64,000 bases of DNA, from the NCBI GenBank assembly GCA_017503105.1, contig JAFVTS010000028.1, positions 186,001-250,000 of the forward strand. The letters run 5' to 3'. Each line of letters starts with the position of its first letter. The stretch's first letter is position 1. Source of the DNA: Clostridia bacterium (lineage in GTDB: Bacteria; Bacillota; Clostridia; Oscillospirales; CAG-272). Both the position numbers and the translations under genes were made by a program. The notes under the pieces are model-generated. The model was not told the origin of the DNA. It saw nothing but the letters and a program-made list of their open reading frames with translations, and did not search any database. Below are positions 8,734-15,567 of this stretch, piece after piece.

Positions 8734-8759
8734 TACTACATAATTATCATTAAGTGGTA
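8734..8759 (+). repeat. Left inverted recombination site of the invertible segment
   Basis: This 26-bp site matches the site at 8965-8990 in inverted orientation with one mismatch and a 22-bp perfect core (8738-8759 against 8965-8986). Internally it is two 11-bp arms in inverted orientation around a 4-bp centre, the arm/spacer plan of tyrosine-recombinase core sites. It lies just upstream of the ribosome site of the small ORF at 8702. Confidence 0.85.
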
Positions 8760-8770
8760 TTTGATTCTTA

Positions 8771-8802
8771 AAAAACAAAAAAACGCACGTTCGATGCGTG
8801 CG
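8771..8802 (-). terminator. Leftward terminator inside the invertible segment
   Basis: The stem CGCACG/CGTGCG (8784-8802, 7-base loop) is followed on the minus strand by a T7-G-T5 tract. In the present orientation it stops leftward transcripts, such as recombinase read-through, before the surface operon. Confidence 0.75.
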
Positions 8803-8810
8803 ACTTAAAA

Positions 8811-8860
8811 GACCAATGAAAAAATTGGAATTCATTGGTCATTTTCCTATTTTTATTTTT
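8811..8860 (+). terminator. Rightward hairpin terminator inside the invertible segment
   Basis: A 10-bp perfect stem (GACCAATGAA with TTCATTGGTC, 10-base loop) is followed by two T-rich tracts. In the flipped state it would face left, between the recombinase and the promoter, taking over the insulating role of the 8771-8802 terminator. Confidence 0.65.
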
Positions 8861-8913
8861 GCTCTGCAAATCAATTTACAATTCGAAAATGTTCATATTT
8901 ATTTAAAAAACTA

Positions 8914-8942
8914 TTGACAGGAGATGCTATTTGTGTTATAAT
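8914..8942 (+). promoter_or_regulatory. Perfect consensus promoter within the invertible segment
   Basis: TTGACA at 8914-8919, a 17-base spacer and TATAAT at 8937-8942, with an A/T-rich upstream stretch at 8871-8911. In this orientation it fires towards the 3' end of the recombinase gene (antisense). No sensible rightward gene lies in front of it. Confidence 0.85.
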
Positions 8943-8964
8943 TCAAGCACAAATAGTTATGTAT

Positions 8965-8990
8965 TACCACTTAATGATAATTATGTGGTA
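8965..8990 (-). repeat. Right inverted recombination site of the invertible segment
   Basis: This is the partner of 8734-8759. Its outer arms are TACCAC and GTGGTA; the 11-bp arms differ at one position and surround a 4-bp GATA centre. It lies 8 bp from the stop codon of the recombinase gene. Confidence 0.85.
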
Positions 8991-8998
8991 TTTTTATT

Positions 8999-9847
8999 TT
9001 AGCAAGGCTCAAGAAAAAGAAGCCCGAGCTTTTGTATCTGGCGTCTGTGCACGGCTCCGCCCTCTGCCGTATATATCCTCGTGGTGTTCACGCTCGAATG
9101 TCCGAGCACGTCGGCAAGCCTTACTATATCCTTTTGCAAAGAGTAATAGGTTCTTGCAAATAGATGTCTAAGGTTATGCGGAAAAACCTTTTTCTCGGAA
9201 ACACCCGCACTTTTGCATAGCCTTTTCATATCGCTCCATATATTAGATCTGTCAAGCGGGTTTCCGTTTTTCGTTACGAAAACGGGACCGCTTTTTATTT
9301 TTCTTGATTTTGCATATTTTTTTAACGAATCGCAGAGCCTGCGCGGCAAAAATACCCGTCTTTGCTTGCCCTTGCAGTTTATTCTCGCTATGCCGCCCCC
9401 AAGCGCTTCCACCGTGATATATTCAAGCTCCGAAACTCTGATCCCCGTTGAGCATATGGTCTGCATCAGCAAATAAAGTCTTTCGTTTTTTGAATCCTTT
9501 GCCGCCCGTATGAGCCTTTCGTATTCCGTTTTGGATAGCTCCTTTTCTTCGGAAATGAATATTTGCTTTTGGAGCTTCAGGCTCTTCACCGTGACGTCGT
9601 GCCAGCCCATAAACCTGAAAAATCCGTTAATGGACGAAAGTGCCGCGTTTACGCTCGTCGGAGCGTACCGAGCCTCTAAGCTTTGCTTGTAAAATATTAC
9701 GTCACGCTTCTCAAGCTCCTTGTCGCCAAGCACCAAATAGAAGTTCCGTACGTCCTTAATATACTTACTGACGGTAGACGGCGCTTTTTCGCAAATAAAA
9801 AGATTAGTTTCGTAACGTCTTATCGCTTCTTCCGTTATTTTTTTCAT
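8999..9847 (-). CDS. Tyrosine recombinase (integrase family), probable DNA invertase
   Basis: This 282-residue protein is of full XerC/D-like length. It has an N-terminal SAM-like DNA-binding domain (about 1-95) and a catalytic domain with the complete set of residues: Arg137 (TGIRVSEL), Lys161 in the beta-hairpin (CKGKQRR), His224 and Arg227 (HNLRH), His250 (LGHSS) and Tyr259 (RIYT). The ATG at 9847 follows GGAGGTGG by 4 bases. It has no phage neighbours. Its stop lies 8 bp from the right inverted site, the arrangement of locally acting invertases such as the FimB/FimE or Mpi types, so it most likely flips 8734-8990. The segment promoter now produces antisense RNA across its 3' end. It could alternatively be a remnant integrase, but all catalytic residues are intact. 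Confidence 0.9.
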   Translation of the reverse strand: MKKITEEAIRRYETNLFICEKAPSTVSKYIKDVRNFYLVLGDKELEKRDVIFYKQSLEARYAPTSVNAALSSINGFFRFMGWHDVTVKSLKLQKQIFISEEKELSKTEYERLIRAAKDSKNERLYLLMQTICSTGIRVSELEYITVEALGGGIARINCKGKQRRVFLPRRLCDSLKKYAKSRKIKSGPVFVTKNGNPLDRSNIWSDMKRLCKSAGVSEKKVFPHNLRHLFARTYYSLQKDIVRLADVLGHSSVNTTRIYTAEGGAVHRRQIQKLGLLFLEPC

Positions 9848-9967
9848 AAAACCACCTCCGTTTTATAAGCTTATTTTACCACACATATATGAACACAATG
9901 TATTAAGTCGAAAATTTACAAAGTACATTTTTCATCGAATCGGTCTGTTTTCCGGCGCTAAAGGGTC

Positions 9968-9996
9968 TTGAAAAACGTTTTTATATATGGTATATT
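9968..9996 (+). promoter_or_regulatory. Promoter for the ribokinase-AraC fusion gene
   Basis: TTGAAA, 17-base spacer, TATATT, with a predicted transcription start near 10004 and the gene start at 10043. The rest of 9848-10042 holds only a TAAAAT (-10-like, minus strand, 9873-9878) that could serve the recombinase; no good -35 accompanies it. Confidence 0.6.
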
Positions 9997-10042
9997 AAAG
10001 AAAAGAACTTTTTACACAAGTTTTTAGTGAAAGGACGAAAAG

Positions 10043-11287
10043 ATGAAAGTTTTAAATTTCGGTTCGTGCAACGTGGACCACGTTTACGCAGTAGATCACA
10101 TAATAAAAGCAGGAGAAACTCTCGCGGCAAGGAGCGTTGACGTCTTTGCGGGCGGCAAGGGGCTGAACCAGTCGATAGCGCTTGCAAAGGCAGGCGTCAG
10201 CGTATATCACGCAGGTATAATAGGCGAGGACGGCACGTTCCTTAAGGATACTCTCGTGGCTGCGGGGGTCGACGTCAGATTTTTGAAAACGGAAAAAGGT
10301 AAGAGCGGTCACGCCATAATTCAAGTAGATTCGAACGGTGAGAACTGCATTTGCGTTTTCGAAGGAACGAACGGCAGCGTTACGGAGGATTACATAGACG
10401 AGGTGCTGTCAAATTTCGAGCAGGGCGATTTTATTATTTTACAAAACGAGATACCGCACGTGGATCACATTCTCACAAGAGCAAAGGAGATCGGTATGAT
10501 CTCGGTTTTAAATCCGTCACCGATAAACGAGCGCATAACCGCCCTTGACCTCTCCTGCGTCGGATATCTTATTTTAAACGAAACTGAAGCGCGGGAAATA
10601 TCGGGCAAGAGCGACACGCGCGAATTTATCGGCTTTATTCGCGCGAAATATCCAAGCCTCAGAGTCGTACTTACCCTCGGCTCGCGCGGCTCCGTTTATT
10701 TTACCGAAGATGAAATGACGGAAATGCCGGCGTTTTGCGTAGAAGCAAAAGACACAACGTCCGCAGGCGACACCTTCACGGGATATTTTATCTCGTTCGT
10801 TTCAAGCGGCAAAAGCGTAAAAGAAGCATTGAAATACGCAAGCGCCGCCTCTGCTATTACCGTATCACGCCTCGGCGCGTCGGCGTCTGTTCCGTACCTG
10901 AAAGAAGTGGAAGAAATACTTCCTTCCTTAATACCGTCACGCACGGATACGGAAGATAGAAAATCTCTTATGAAGAAGAAAATAGAAGAATATATAACCT
11001 CGTGTCCGAAGACCGCATCGCTCTCGGGGCTCTCGACGGTCCTCGGATATTCGCGCACTTACGCGGCAGCCCTCGTGAAAGAAACGACGGGATATTCCTT
11101 TACAGAGCTTTTACTGACAGAGCGCTGCCGAAAAGCCGCGGCGCTGCTTGAAAAGGATGAGTGCGTCGGCGATATAATCAAAGAAGTAGGATACGAGAAC
11201 TGCAGCTTTTTCAGAAAAAAATTCAAAGAAATATACGGAAAGACACCGAAAGAATATCAAAAGGAGCTAAGACGCTCAAAAACGTAA
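10043..11287 (+). CDS. PfkB-family sugar kinase fused to an AraC-type DNA-binding domain
   Basis: The 414-residue product starts at ATG 10043 (AAAGGACG 8 bases upstream). Residues 1-300 are a ribokinase-type PfkB kinase, with the substrate motif GGKGLNQ at about 37-43 and the catalytic/anion-hole motif DTTSAGDTF near 238-246, as in RbsK. Residues about 310-414 form two helix-turn-helix motifs of AraC/XylS type (SGLSTVLGYSRTYAAALVK, then DIIKEVGYENCSFFRKKFKE). Ribokinase normally ends near 300 residues, so this is a true in-frame fusion with a short charged linker. A kinase that also binds DNA could sense its own sugar substrate or product and regulate a sugar operon. No transporter or nucleoside hydrolase gene is adjacent, so the target is unknown. 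Confidence 0.9.
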   Translation: MKVLNFGSCNVDHVYAVDHIIKAGETLAARSVDVFAGGKGLNQSIALAKAGVSVYHAGIIGEDGTFLKDTLVAAGVDVRFLKTEKGKSGHAIIQVDSNGENCICVFEGTNGSVTEDYIDEVLSNFEQGDFIILQNEIPHVDHILTRAKEIGMISVLNPSPINERITALDLSCVGYLILNETEAREISGKSDTREFIGFIRAKYPSLRVVLTLGSRGSVYFTEDEMTEMPAFCVEAKDTTSAGDTFTGYFISFVSSGKSVKEALKYASAASAITVSRLGASASVPYLKEVEEILPSLIPSRTDTEDRKSLMKKKIEEYITSCPKTASLSGLSTVLGYSRTYAAALVKETTGYSFTELLLTERCRKAAALLEKDECVGDIIKEVGYENCSFFRKKFKEIYGKTPKEYQKELRRSKT

Positions 11288-11292
11288 ATAAT

Positions 11293-11337
11293 ACACACGG
11301 CGCATCGCTTGACATTCGGTGCGCCGTGTGTTAAAAT
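11293..11337 (+). promoter_or_regulatory. Hairpin with embedded promoter for the helicase gene
   Basis: A 12-bp perfect stem (11293-11304 with 11320-11331) follows the fusion gene, but no T tract follows, so termination is uncertain. TTGACA (11309-11314), 17 bases, TAAAAT (11332-11337) overlaps it and would start a transcript near 11344, just before the helicase gene. Confidence 0.55.
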
Positions 11338-11376
11338 ATAAGCGGTTAAATTATAAGAAGGGGGGCGCTTTGCAGC

Positions 11377-13788
11377 TTGAGATACGATAGAGAAAAAGAT
11401 GAATTCTACGTTTCCGTCGCGGAATTCGTAGAAAGCGCAAGACGTGGAATTCCTACACACGCCCCCACCCCATTCGGCCCTCAAAGACCCGAATCCGAGC
11501 TTGAGCCGCAAAAATTTCTGTCCGAGGGACTTACGAGCGAAGAGCTCTCCCATACGGCAACTCTTGACGGCAGCACCCTCCTGATCAGCGGAAGAGCCGA
11601 CGGAGTAAAAGAGGACGAGCTTTACACCGTAAGAGCCTTTGCCGCCGAAAAAAGCGCACCCACGAAAGAAGAGATAAGCCGCGCAAGAGGCGAGGCTTTT
11701 ATCCTCGGTTTTATGCTTGCACAAGCAAAAGGCATCGACTCGGTTTTGTTAACCATAGTTTACATAAACAAAGCAAGCGGCGAGCGCATCACTACGAAAG
11801 AGAGGGTGCCGCTTAAAAAGCTGTCATCCTTTTTTGATAGATGCCTGCACCTGATCTCGGAGTGCGCGAAGCCTGAAATCGACCGCTTGAAGGTGCGCCT
11901 TCCGTCTATGAAGGACGCGCGTTTTCCTTACGGCAAGGTAAGAGAGGGACAGCGGGAATTTATAGGAACGGTATATAGAAATTTAACACGGGGTGGCACT
12001 TTGTTTGCTCAAGCTCCAACGGGAACGGGAAAAACCGTCTCCGTCCTTTATCCCGCCGTGCGCGCGCTCGGAGCAGAGCGCGGAGAAAAAATATTTTACT
12101 TTACGCCAAAAACTACCACGGCGCGTGCCGCAAAGGATTGCACCGAAGCTATGTGCAGATGCGGTATTAAAATAAAAGCCGTTATGATAGGTGCGAAGGA
12201 GCGGATATGCAAGCGCGGTCTTTTGTGTAAAGAAAGCAAGAGGCTCTGCCCGTCAGAGGGCGAAAAAAAGGTCAACGCAGCAGCCCTTGCTCTTTTTGCC
12301 GCGGACGTTGCCGTAGTAACCGATGCGGAGCTTTCTGCGTATGCCGACGCCTTTTCGGTCTGTCCGCACGAGCTTTCTCTGACCTACTCCGAGCTTTGCG
12401 ACCTGATTATTTGCGACGTCAATTATCTTTTCGACCCGAGAGTATATATCAAGCGTTATTTTGACTGCGGCGGGCGTTACTTCTTCTTGATAGACGAAGC
12501 TCACAATCTTCCCGACAGGGCACGCGAAATGTACTCTGCTGAAATTTCACATTCAGATCTCGCAGCCCCCGCACTCGATCCCGTTTTCGGAGAACATTCC
12601 GCATTAAAAAAAGCGGCGGCGAAGGCAGCGGAGCTCTTCGGCGAATTACTTTATCCGTACGTAAAGGACGAAATCAGAAAAGATAAAGACGGACGGGCGT
12701 GCGGTTTCGCCCACGTTTCCGAGCCTCCGTCAGAGCTTTATTCCATTTTTGAAGAGCTCTCACGGAAAGCGGAGGCTGAGTTATTCTCTGCCCTGCGCGC
12801 GGACGATGACAAACGCGACGTAAGGGTTCGCACGATAAGAGAATTTTCAGCCAAAATCGGAAAAGTGAACGACGCTCTCGCGCTCTTTGACGGCGGTTAC
12901 GAAACGTTTATTTACGCGGAAGACGGAAACGTCACATTGAAGCTTTTTTGCATAGATACGTCGAATCCGATATCGGAAAGACTCTCACGCGGTCACGCTG
13001 CGGTATTCTTTTCCGCAACTCTCGCTCCGATATCGTATTACAGATCAGTGCTCGGCGACGACAGAAGCTCTTCCACTCTTCTGGTAGACTCCCCGTTTGA
13101 TTCATCTCAGCTCTGCGTAAGCGTGATGGATAGGATCAGCACGAGAATTTCGGAAAGAGAAGACACGCTCCTTGCCGTGTGCCGCGCGATCGCCGCCTGC
13201 GTTTCCGCAAAAAGAGGACACTATATGGTCTTTTCGCCGTCTTTTGCTTATTCCGAGGCACTTATGCGGGCGTTTTCCGCAAAATACCCGAAAATAAAGG
13301 TTCTTTTACAAACGAAAGATATGTCGCCGTCACAAAAACGCGACTTCCTCTCCGAGTTTGAAAACAACGACGGCACGTATCTTGTAGCGTTTTGCGTGAC
13401 GGGAGGCATTTATTCCGAAGGAATAGACCTTGTGGGGGATAGCCTCATCGGCGCCGTGATCGTCGGAATCAGTATGCCATCCCTCTCCACCGAGCGCGAG
13501 GCGATCGCCGCTTATTACGACGAAAAATGCGACGAGGGCAAGCAGTACGCCTACATCTATCCTGGTATGAATAAGGTTTTTCAAGCCGCAGGAAGAGTTA
13601 TAAGACGCGAGGGAGATAAGGGTGTCGTGGTGCTCATAGACGACCGCTTTGCCGACCCGATATACAAGAAGAGCATTCCCGACCTTTGGCGCGATTTTGA
13701 ATTTTGCCAAGACGCGAAGGAATTGAGAGCGAGGCTCGACGAATTCTGGAAAAACGTCGGCGAAGATACAAAAAACTCGCCGCCGTAA
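11377..13788 (+). CDS. XPD/DinG-like Fe-S DNA helicase with degenerate nuclease-like N-terminus
   Basis: The 803-residue protein is a superfamily 2 helicase. It has Walker A APTGTGKT (213-220), DEAH at 373-376 and a motif VI region QAAGRVIRRE near the C-terminus. Four Cys (278, 284, 291 and 329) are positioned like the XPD/DinG iron-sulfur cluster. Residues 40-160 resemble a Cas4/AddB-like PD-(D/E)xK nuclease fold (GRADGV at 72-77), but the following strand lacks the usual Glu-x-Lys pair, so nuclease activity is doubtful. The likely job is 5'-3' unwinding in repair or recombination. The start is TTG 11377 after AAGGGGGG (11358-11365); nearby alternatives are out of frame. It is monocistronic. 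Alternative name: DinG-family helicase. Confidence 0.85.
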   Translation: MRYDREKDEFYVSVAEFVESARRGIPTHAPTPFGPQRPESELEPQKFLSEGLTSEELSHTATLDGSTLLISGRADGVKEDELYTVRAFAAEKSAPTKEEISRARGEAFILGFMLAQAKGIDSVLLTIVYINKASGERITTKERVPLKKLSSFFDRCLHLISECAKPEIDRLKVRLPSMKDARFPYGKVREGQREFIGTVYRNLTRGGTLFAQAPTGTGKTVSVLYPAVRALGAERGEKIFYFTPKTTTARAAKDCTEAMCRCGIKIKAVMIGAKERICKRGLLCKESKRLCPSEGEKKVNAAALALFAADVAVVTDAELSAYADAFSVCPHELSLTYSELCDLIICDVNYLFDPRVYIKRYFDCGGRYFFLIDEAHNLPDRAREMYSAEISHSDLAAPALDPVFGEHSALKKAAAKAAELFGELLYPYVKDEIRKDKDGRACGFAHVSEPPSELYSIFEELSRKAEAELFSALRADDDKRDVRVRTIREFSAKIGKVNDALALFDGGYETFIYAEDGNVTLKLFCIDTSNPISERLSRGHAAVFFSATLAPISYYRSVLGDDRSSSTLLVDSPFDSSQLCVSVMDRISTRISEREDTLLAVCRAIAACVSAKRGHYMVFSPSFAYSEALMRAFSAKYPKIKVLLQTKDMSPSQKRDFLSEFENNDGTYLVAFCVTGGIYSEGIDLVGDSLIGAVIVGISMPSLSTEREAIAAYYDEKCDEGKQYAYIYPGMNKVFQAAGRVIRREGDKGVVVLIDDRFADPIYKKSIPDLWRDFEFCQDAKELRARLDEFWKNVGEDTKNSPP

Positions 13789-13875
13789 CAGCATTTTTCT
13801 TTATTTTATACCATTAGCGTTTCTCTCTCCGGAAAACGGCGAAAGAAAAAGCTCGGATTTGATCAAAGTAAAACT

Positions 13876-13925
13876 AAAAAACAGAGGTGCTGCGCTTTTT
13901 AAACAACACTTCTGTTTTTTCTTTT
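13876..13925. terminator. Bidirectional terminator between helicase and mtnN genes
   Basis: An imperfect stem (AAAACAGAGGTG against CACTTCTGTTTT) has T tracts on both strands. It serves the convergent helicase gene and luxS-mtnN operon. Confidence 0.75.
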
Positions 13926-13951
13926 TGGCCTTTCGAATACGCAAGCCCTGT

Positions 13952-14647
13952 TTAATATTTTTTTATGAGTTCAAGGGTGAGTTCCGTGGAGATCTTCGCC
14001 GCTATCGGCATAAACGTCGGGTAATCCATAGTTGCCTCGCCGTCCGCGGAATCGGAAATTGCTCTTATTACGGCGAAGGGGGTCGAGTTTACGTACGCAA
14101 CGTGGGCTATCGCGCCGCCCTCCATCTCGCAAGCCGAGGCGGAAAACTCTCTTACTATCGCATCCTTATCCTCTTTTTTAGCAATGAATTTATCACCCGA
14201 GGCAACAGTGCCGACCGTCGCGTTTATCCCCTTCTCCCTCGCTATTTCGGAAAGCAGGGAAACGGAGCGTTCGTCCGCGTCGAAATATATCTTGTTTATT
14301 CCCGAGATAAGCCCCTTCGGATCGCCGAGTGGCGAGGTATCCATATCGTGCTCTACGAGCTTGTCCGCTATTACCACGTCGGTCGTATTAAGCCCTCTCG
14401 CAAGCGCACCGCCGACGCCCGTGTTTATTATGAGCTTTGGCGAGTATTTGATTATCATCGCCTCCGCCGCAAGAGCCGCAAACACCTTACCGACTCCGCA
14501 ACGGGTCACCGCGACGCGTTTGCCGAACGCCTCGCCCAAAAAGAATTTAACGGAGCCCGCCGTTTCCTCTCTCACGCCTTCAAGCGCCGCGACAAGCCCT
14601 TCGACCTCCGACTCCATAGCGCCGATTATTCCTATATCAACAGTCAC
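13952..14647 (-). CDS. mtnN: 5'-methylthioadenosine/S-adenosylhomocysteine nucleosidase
   Basis: This 231-residue cytoplasmic enzyme hydrolyses the N-glycosidic bond of S-adenosylhomocysteine and methylthioadenosine. The length is standard, and the active-site residues known from the E. coli enzyme are present: Glu12 (GAMESEVEGL), Glu176 (ACEMEGGAIAHV) and Asp199 (ISDSAD). The start ATG 14647 lies 2 bases from the luxS stop at 14650. The two enzymes act in sequence (SAH to S-ribosylhomocysteine to homocysteine plus DPD), so the pair forms a complete detoxification/recycling operon. It links to metY/metA later in the window. Confidence 0.95.
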   Translation of the reverse strand: MTVDIGIIGAMESEVEGLVAALEGVREETAGSVKFFLGEAFGKRVAVTRCGVGKVFAALAAEAMIIKYSPKLIINTGVGGALARGLNTTDVVIADKLVEHDMDTSPLGDPKGLISGINKIYFDADERSVSLLSEIAREKGINATVGTVASGDKFIAKKEDKDAIVREFSASACEMEGGAIAHVAYVNSTPFAVIRAISDSADGEATMDYPTFMPIAAKISTELTLELIKKY

Positions 14648-14649
14648 AG

Positions 14650-15120
14650 TTATTTCCCTCCGTATATGAAGTCGTTTTCTTTGGCGTCAAGGGCTGAAAG
14701 GTAAAGTCTTGCCTCGAGCTTTGCCGCTGAGAGGTCAAGATTTTTGTAATTTCCGCACTCCTCGCGAGTACTTCCGAACATCTCACCCTCGTACTCCGTT
14801 ATCTTCTTGAGCACGTCCTTTACCACCGAGAGCACTACGGCGTTATCGGCGTTTCTGACAAGCAGATAAAAGCCCGTCTGACATCCCATAGGTCCGAAAT
14901 AAATGACGTCCGACGCTATTTTGCTTGCACGCACGAAGGTGGCAAACATATGCTCAAGCGAGTGCATAGTGAGATTATCCATATAAGCTCCCGCATTAGG
15001 TACGCGGGTGCGAAGGTCGTAGGTCGTTATATCACCGTCGATGCGCGATACGTATATTCCTTTTGAAATTATATCGTGATCGACCGAAAACGATGCTATT
15101 TTTTTAAGTGTTTTTTTCAT
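14650..15120 (-). CDS. luxS: S-ribosylhomocysteine lyase (autoinducer-2 synthesis)
   Basis: This 156-residue enzyme splits S-ribosylhomocysteine into homocysteine and DPD, the precursor of autoinducer-2. The metal site is intact: His53 and His57 in HSLEH, and Cys122 in ECGNY. The catalytic Cys80 is in GCQTGFY, the Gram-positive form of the motif. It is the first gene of the luxS-mtnN operon, with a promoter at 15185-15213. The 5' leader of about 55 bases contains a small AAGCTGAAGCTT-type hairpin but no recognisable SAM riboswitch. Confidence 0.96.
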   Translation of the reverse strand: MKKTLKKIASFSVDHDIISKGIYVSRIDGDITTYDLRTRVPNAGAYMDNLTMHSLEHMFATFVRASKIASDVIYFGPMGCQTGFYLLVRNADNAVVLSVVKDVLKKITEYEGEMFGSTREECGNYKNLDLSAAKLEARLYLSALDAKENDFIYGGK

Positions 15121-15184
15121 TTCATCAAGTCCGATTTCTTAAATTTATATTTTATAAGCTTCAGCTTATATATTATTATTCTTA

Positions 15185-15213
15185 ATTTTATCATACCGCG
15201 CGCATTAAGTCAA
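15185..15213 (-). promoter_or_regulatory. Promoter of luxS-mtnN
   Basis: On the minus strand: TTGACT (15208-15213), 17 bases, TAAAAT (15185-15190). Confidence 0.7.
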
Positions 15214-15252
15214 GCCGATTACGGCAAATTTAAGTTGTTTGCCTTATAATTT

Positions 15253-15306
15253 ATAAAAAGCGACAGCTTGATTCCTCTTAAATAAAAGGAAAAGCTGCCG
15301 CTGTCG
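15253..15306 (-). terminator. Terminator of the SGNH-protein operon
   Basis: A bulged stem has outer arms CGACAGC (15261-15267) and GCTGTCG (15300-15306). A TTTTT tract on the minus strand follows, from 15259-15255. It closes the leftward operon ending with the 58-aa small ORF. The remaining non-coding DNA from 15214 to 15252 shows nothing else. Confidence 0.75.
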
Positions 15307-15364
15307 GGTATTCGGTTTAACGGTACGTCACCGCCGTTTTAACAAACGCTCTTTTCTACCCTGA

Positions 15365-15541
15365 TTATAAATCGAAAAATTCATTAATTCCGTTGTCAAA
15401 AAGCGTAGATGCCACGCCCTCATAATTAGAATCGGTGCTGCTCTTATCAAAACGGTGAATTCCCGTATGAAGAGAAGACGTGGTGATAATATCCTCGGAG
15501 GTAGCTTTGATAATTTCAAATTCCAATGCCGTATATTTCAT
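15365..15541 (-). CDS. Small protein (58 aa), same family as the ORF at 8523-8702
   Basis: ATG 15541 follows AGGAGAGAGG by about 11 bases and lies 26 bases after the stop of the SGNH protein gene. The product is soluble, with no signal peptide. Its first 22 residues align ungapped with residues 12-33 of the 59-aa ORF at 8523-8702: shared Lys-Tyr, Glu-x-Glu, then Asp-x-Ile-x-Thr-Ser. After this signature the two diverge into Ser/Asp/Gly-rich tails. Repeated association with large secreted-protein genes suggests a conserved role alongside their export, assembly or signalling. I recall no named family. Confidence 0.65.
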   Translation of the reverse strand: MKYTALEFEIIKATSEDIITTSSLHTGIHRFDKSSTDSNYEGVASTLFDNGINEFFDL

Positions 15542-15567
15542 AATATCTCTATATCCTCTCTCCTATC

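Larger units (their letters stand above)
8734..8990. promoter_or_regulatory. Invertible promoter segment (phase-variation switch), surface operon OFF in this sequence
   Basis: Two 26-bp inverted sites bound about 205 bp of non-coding DNA that holds one perfect consensus promoter (8914-8942, pointing right) and two hairpin terminators of opposite polarity. A tyrosine recombinase gene begins 8 bases beyond the right site. As written, the promoter points away from the surface operon. If the segment flips, its -10 would lie near 8782-8787 and transcription would start near 8775, about 70 bases before the small ORF at 8702. Seen directly: repeats, promoter, terminators and recombinase. Inferred: inversion by the adjacent recombinase and ON/OFF control of 8702-3193. 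Confidence 0.85.

Noticed and set aside
8914..9171. 85-codon rightward ORF in front of the invertible-segment promoter
   Set aside because: It begins inside the promoter itself, has no ribosome site and runs antisense through the recombinase gene.
13859..14704. 281-codon plus-strand ORF
   Set aside because: It begins within a terminator hairpin and is antisense to mtnN.
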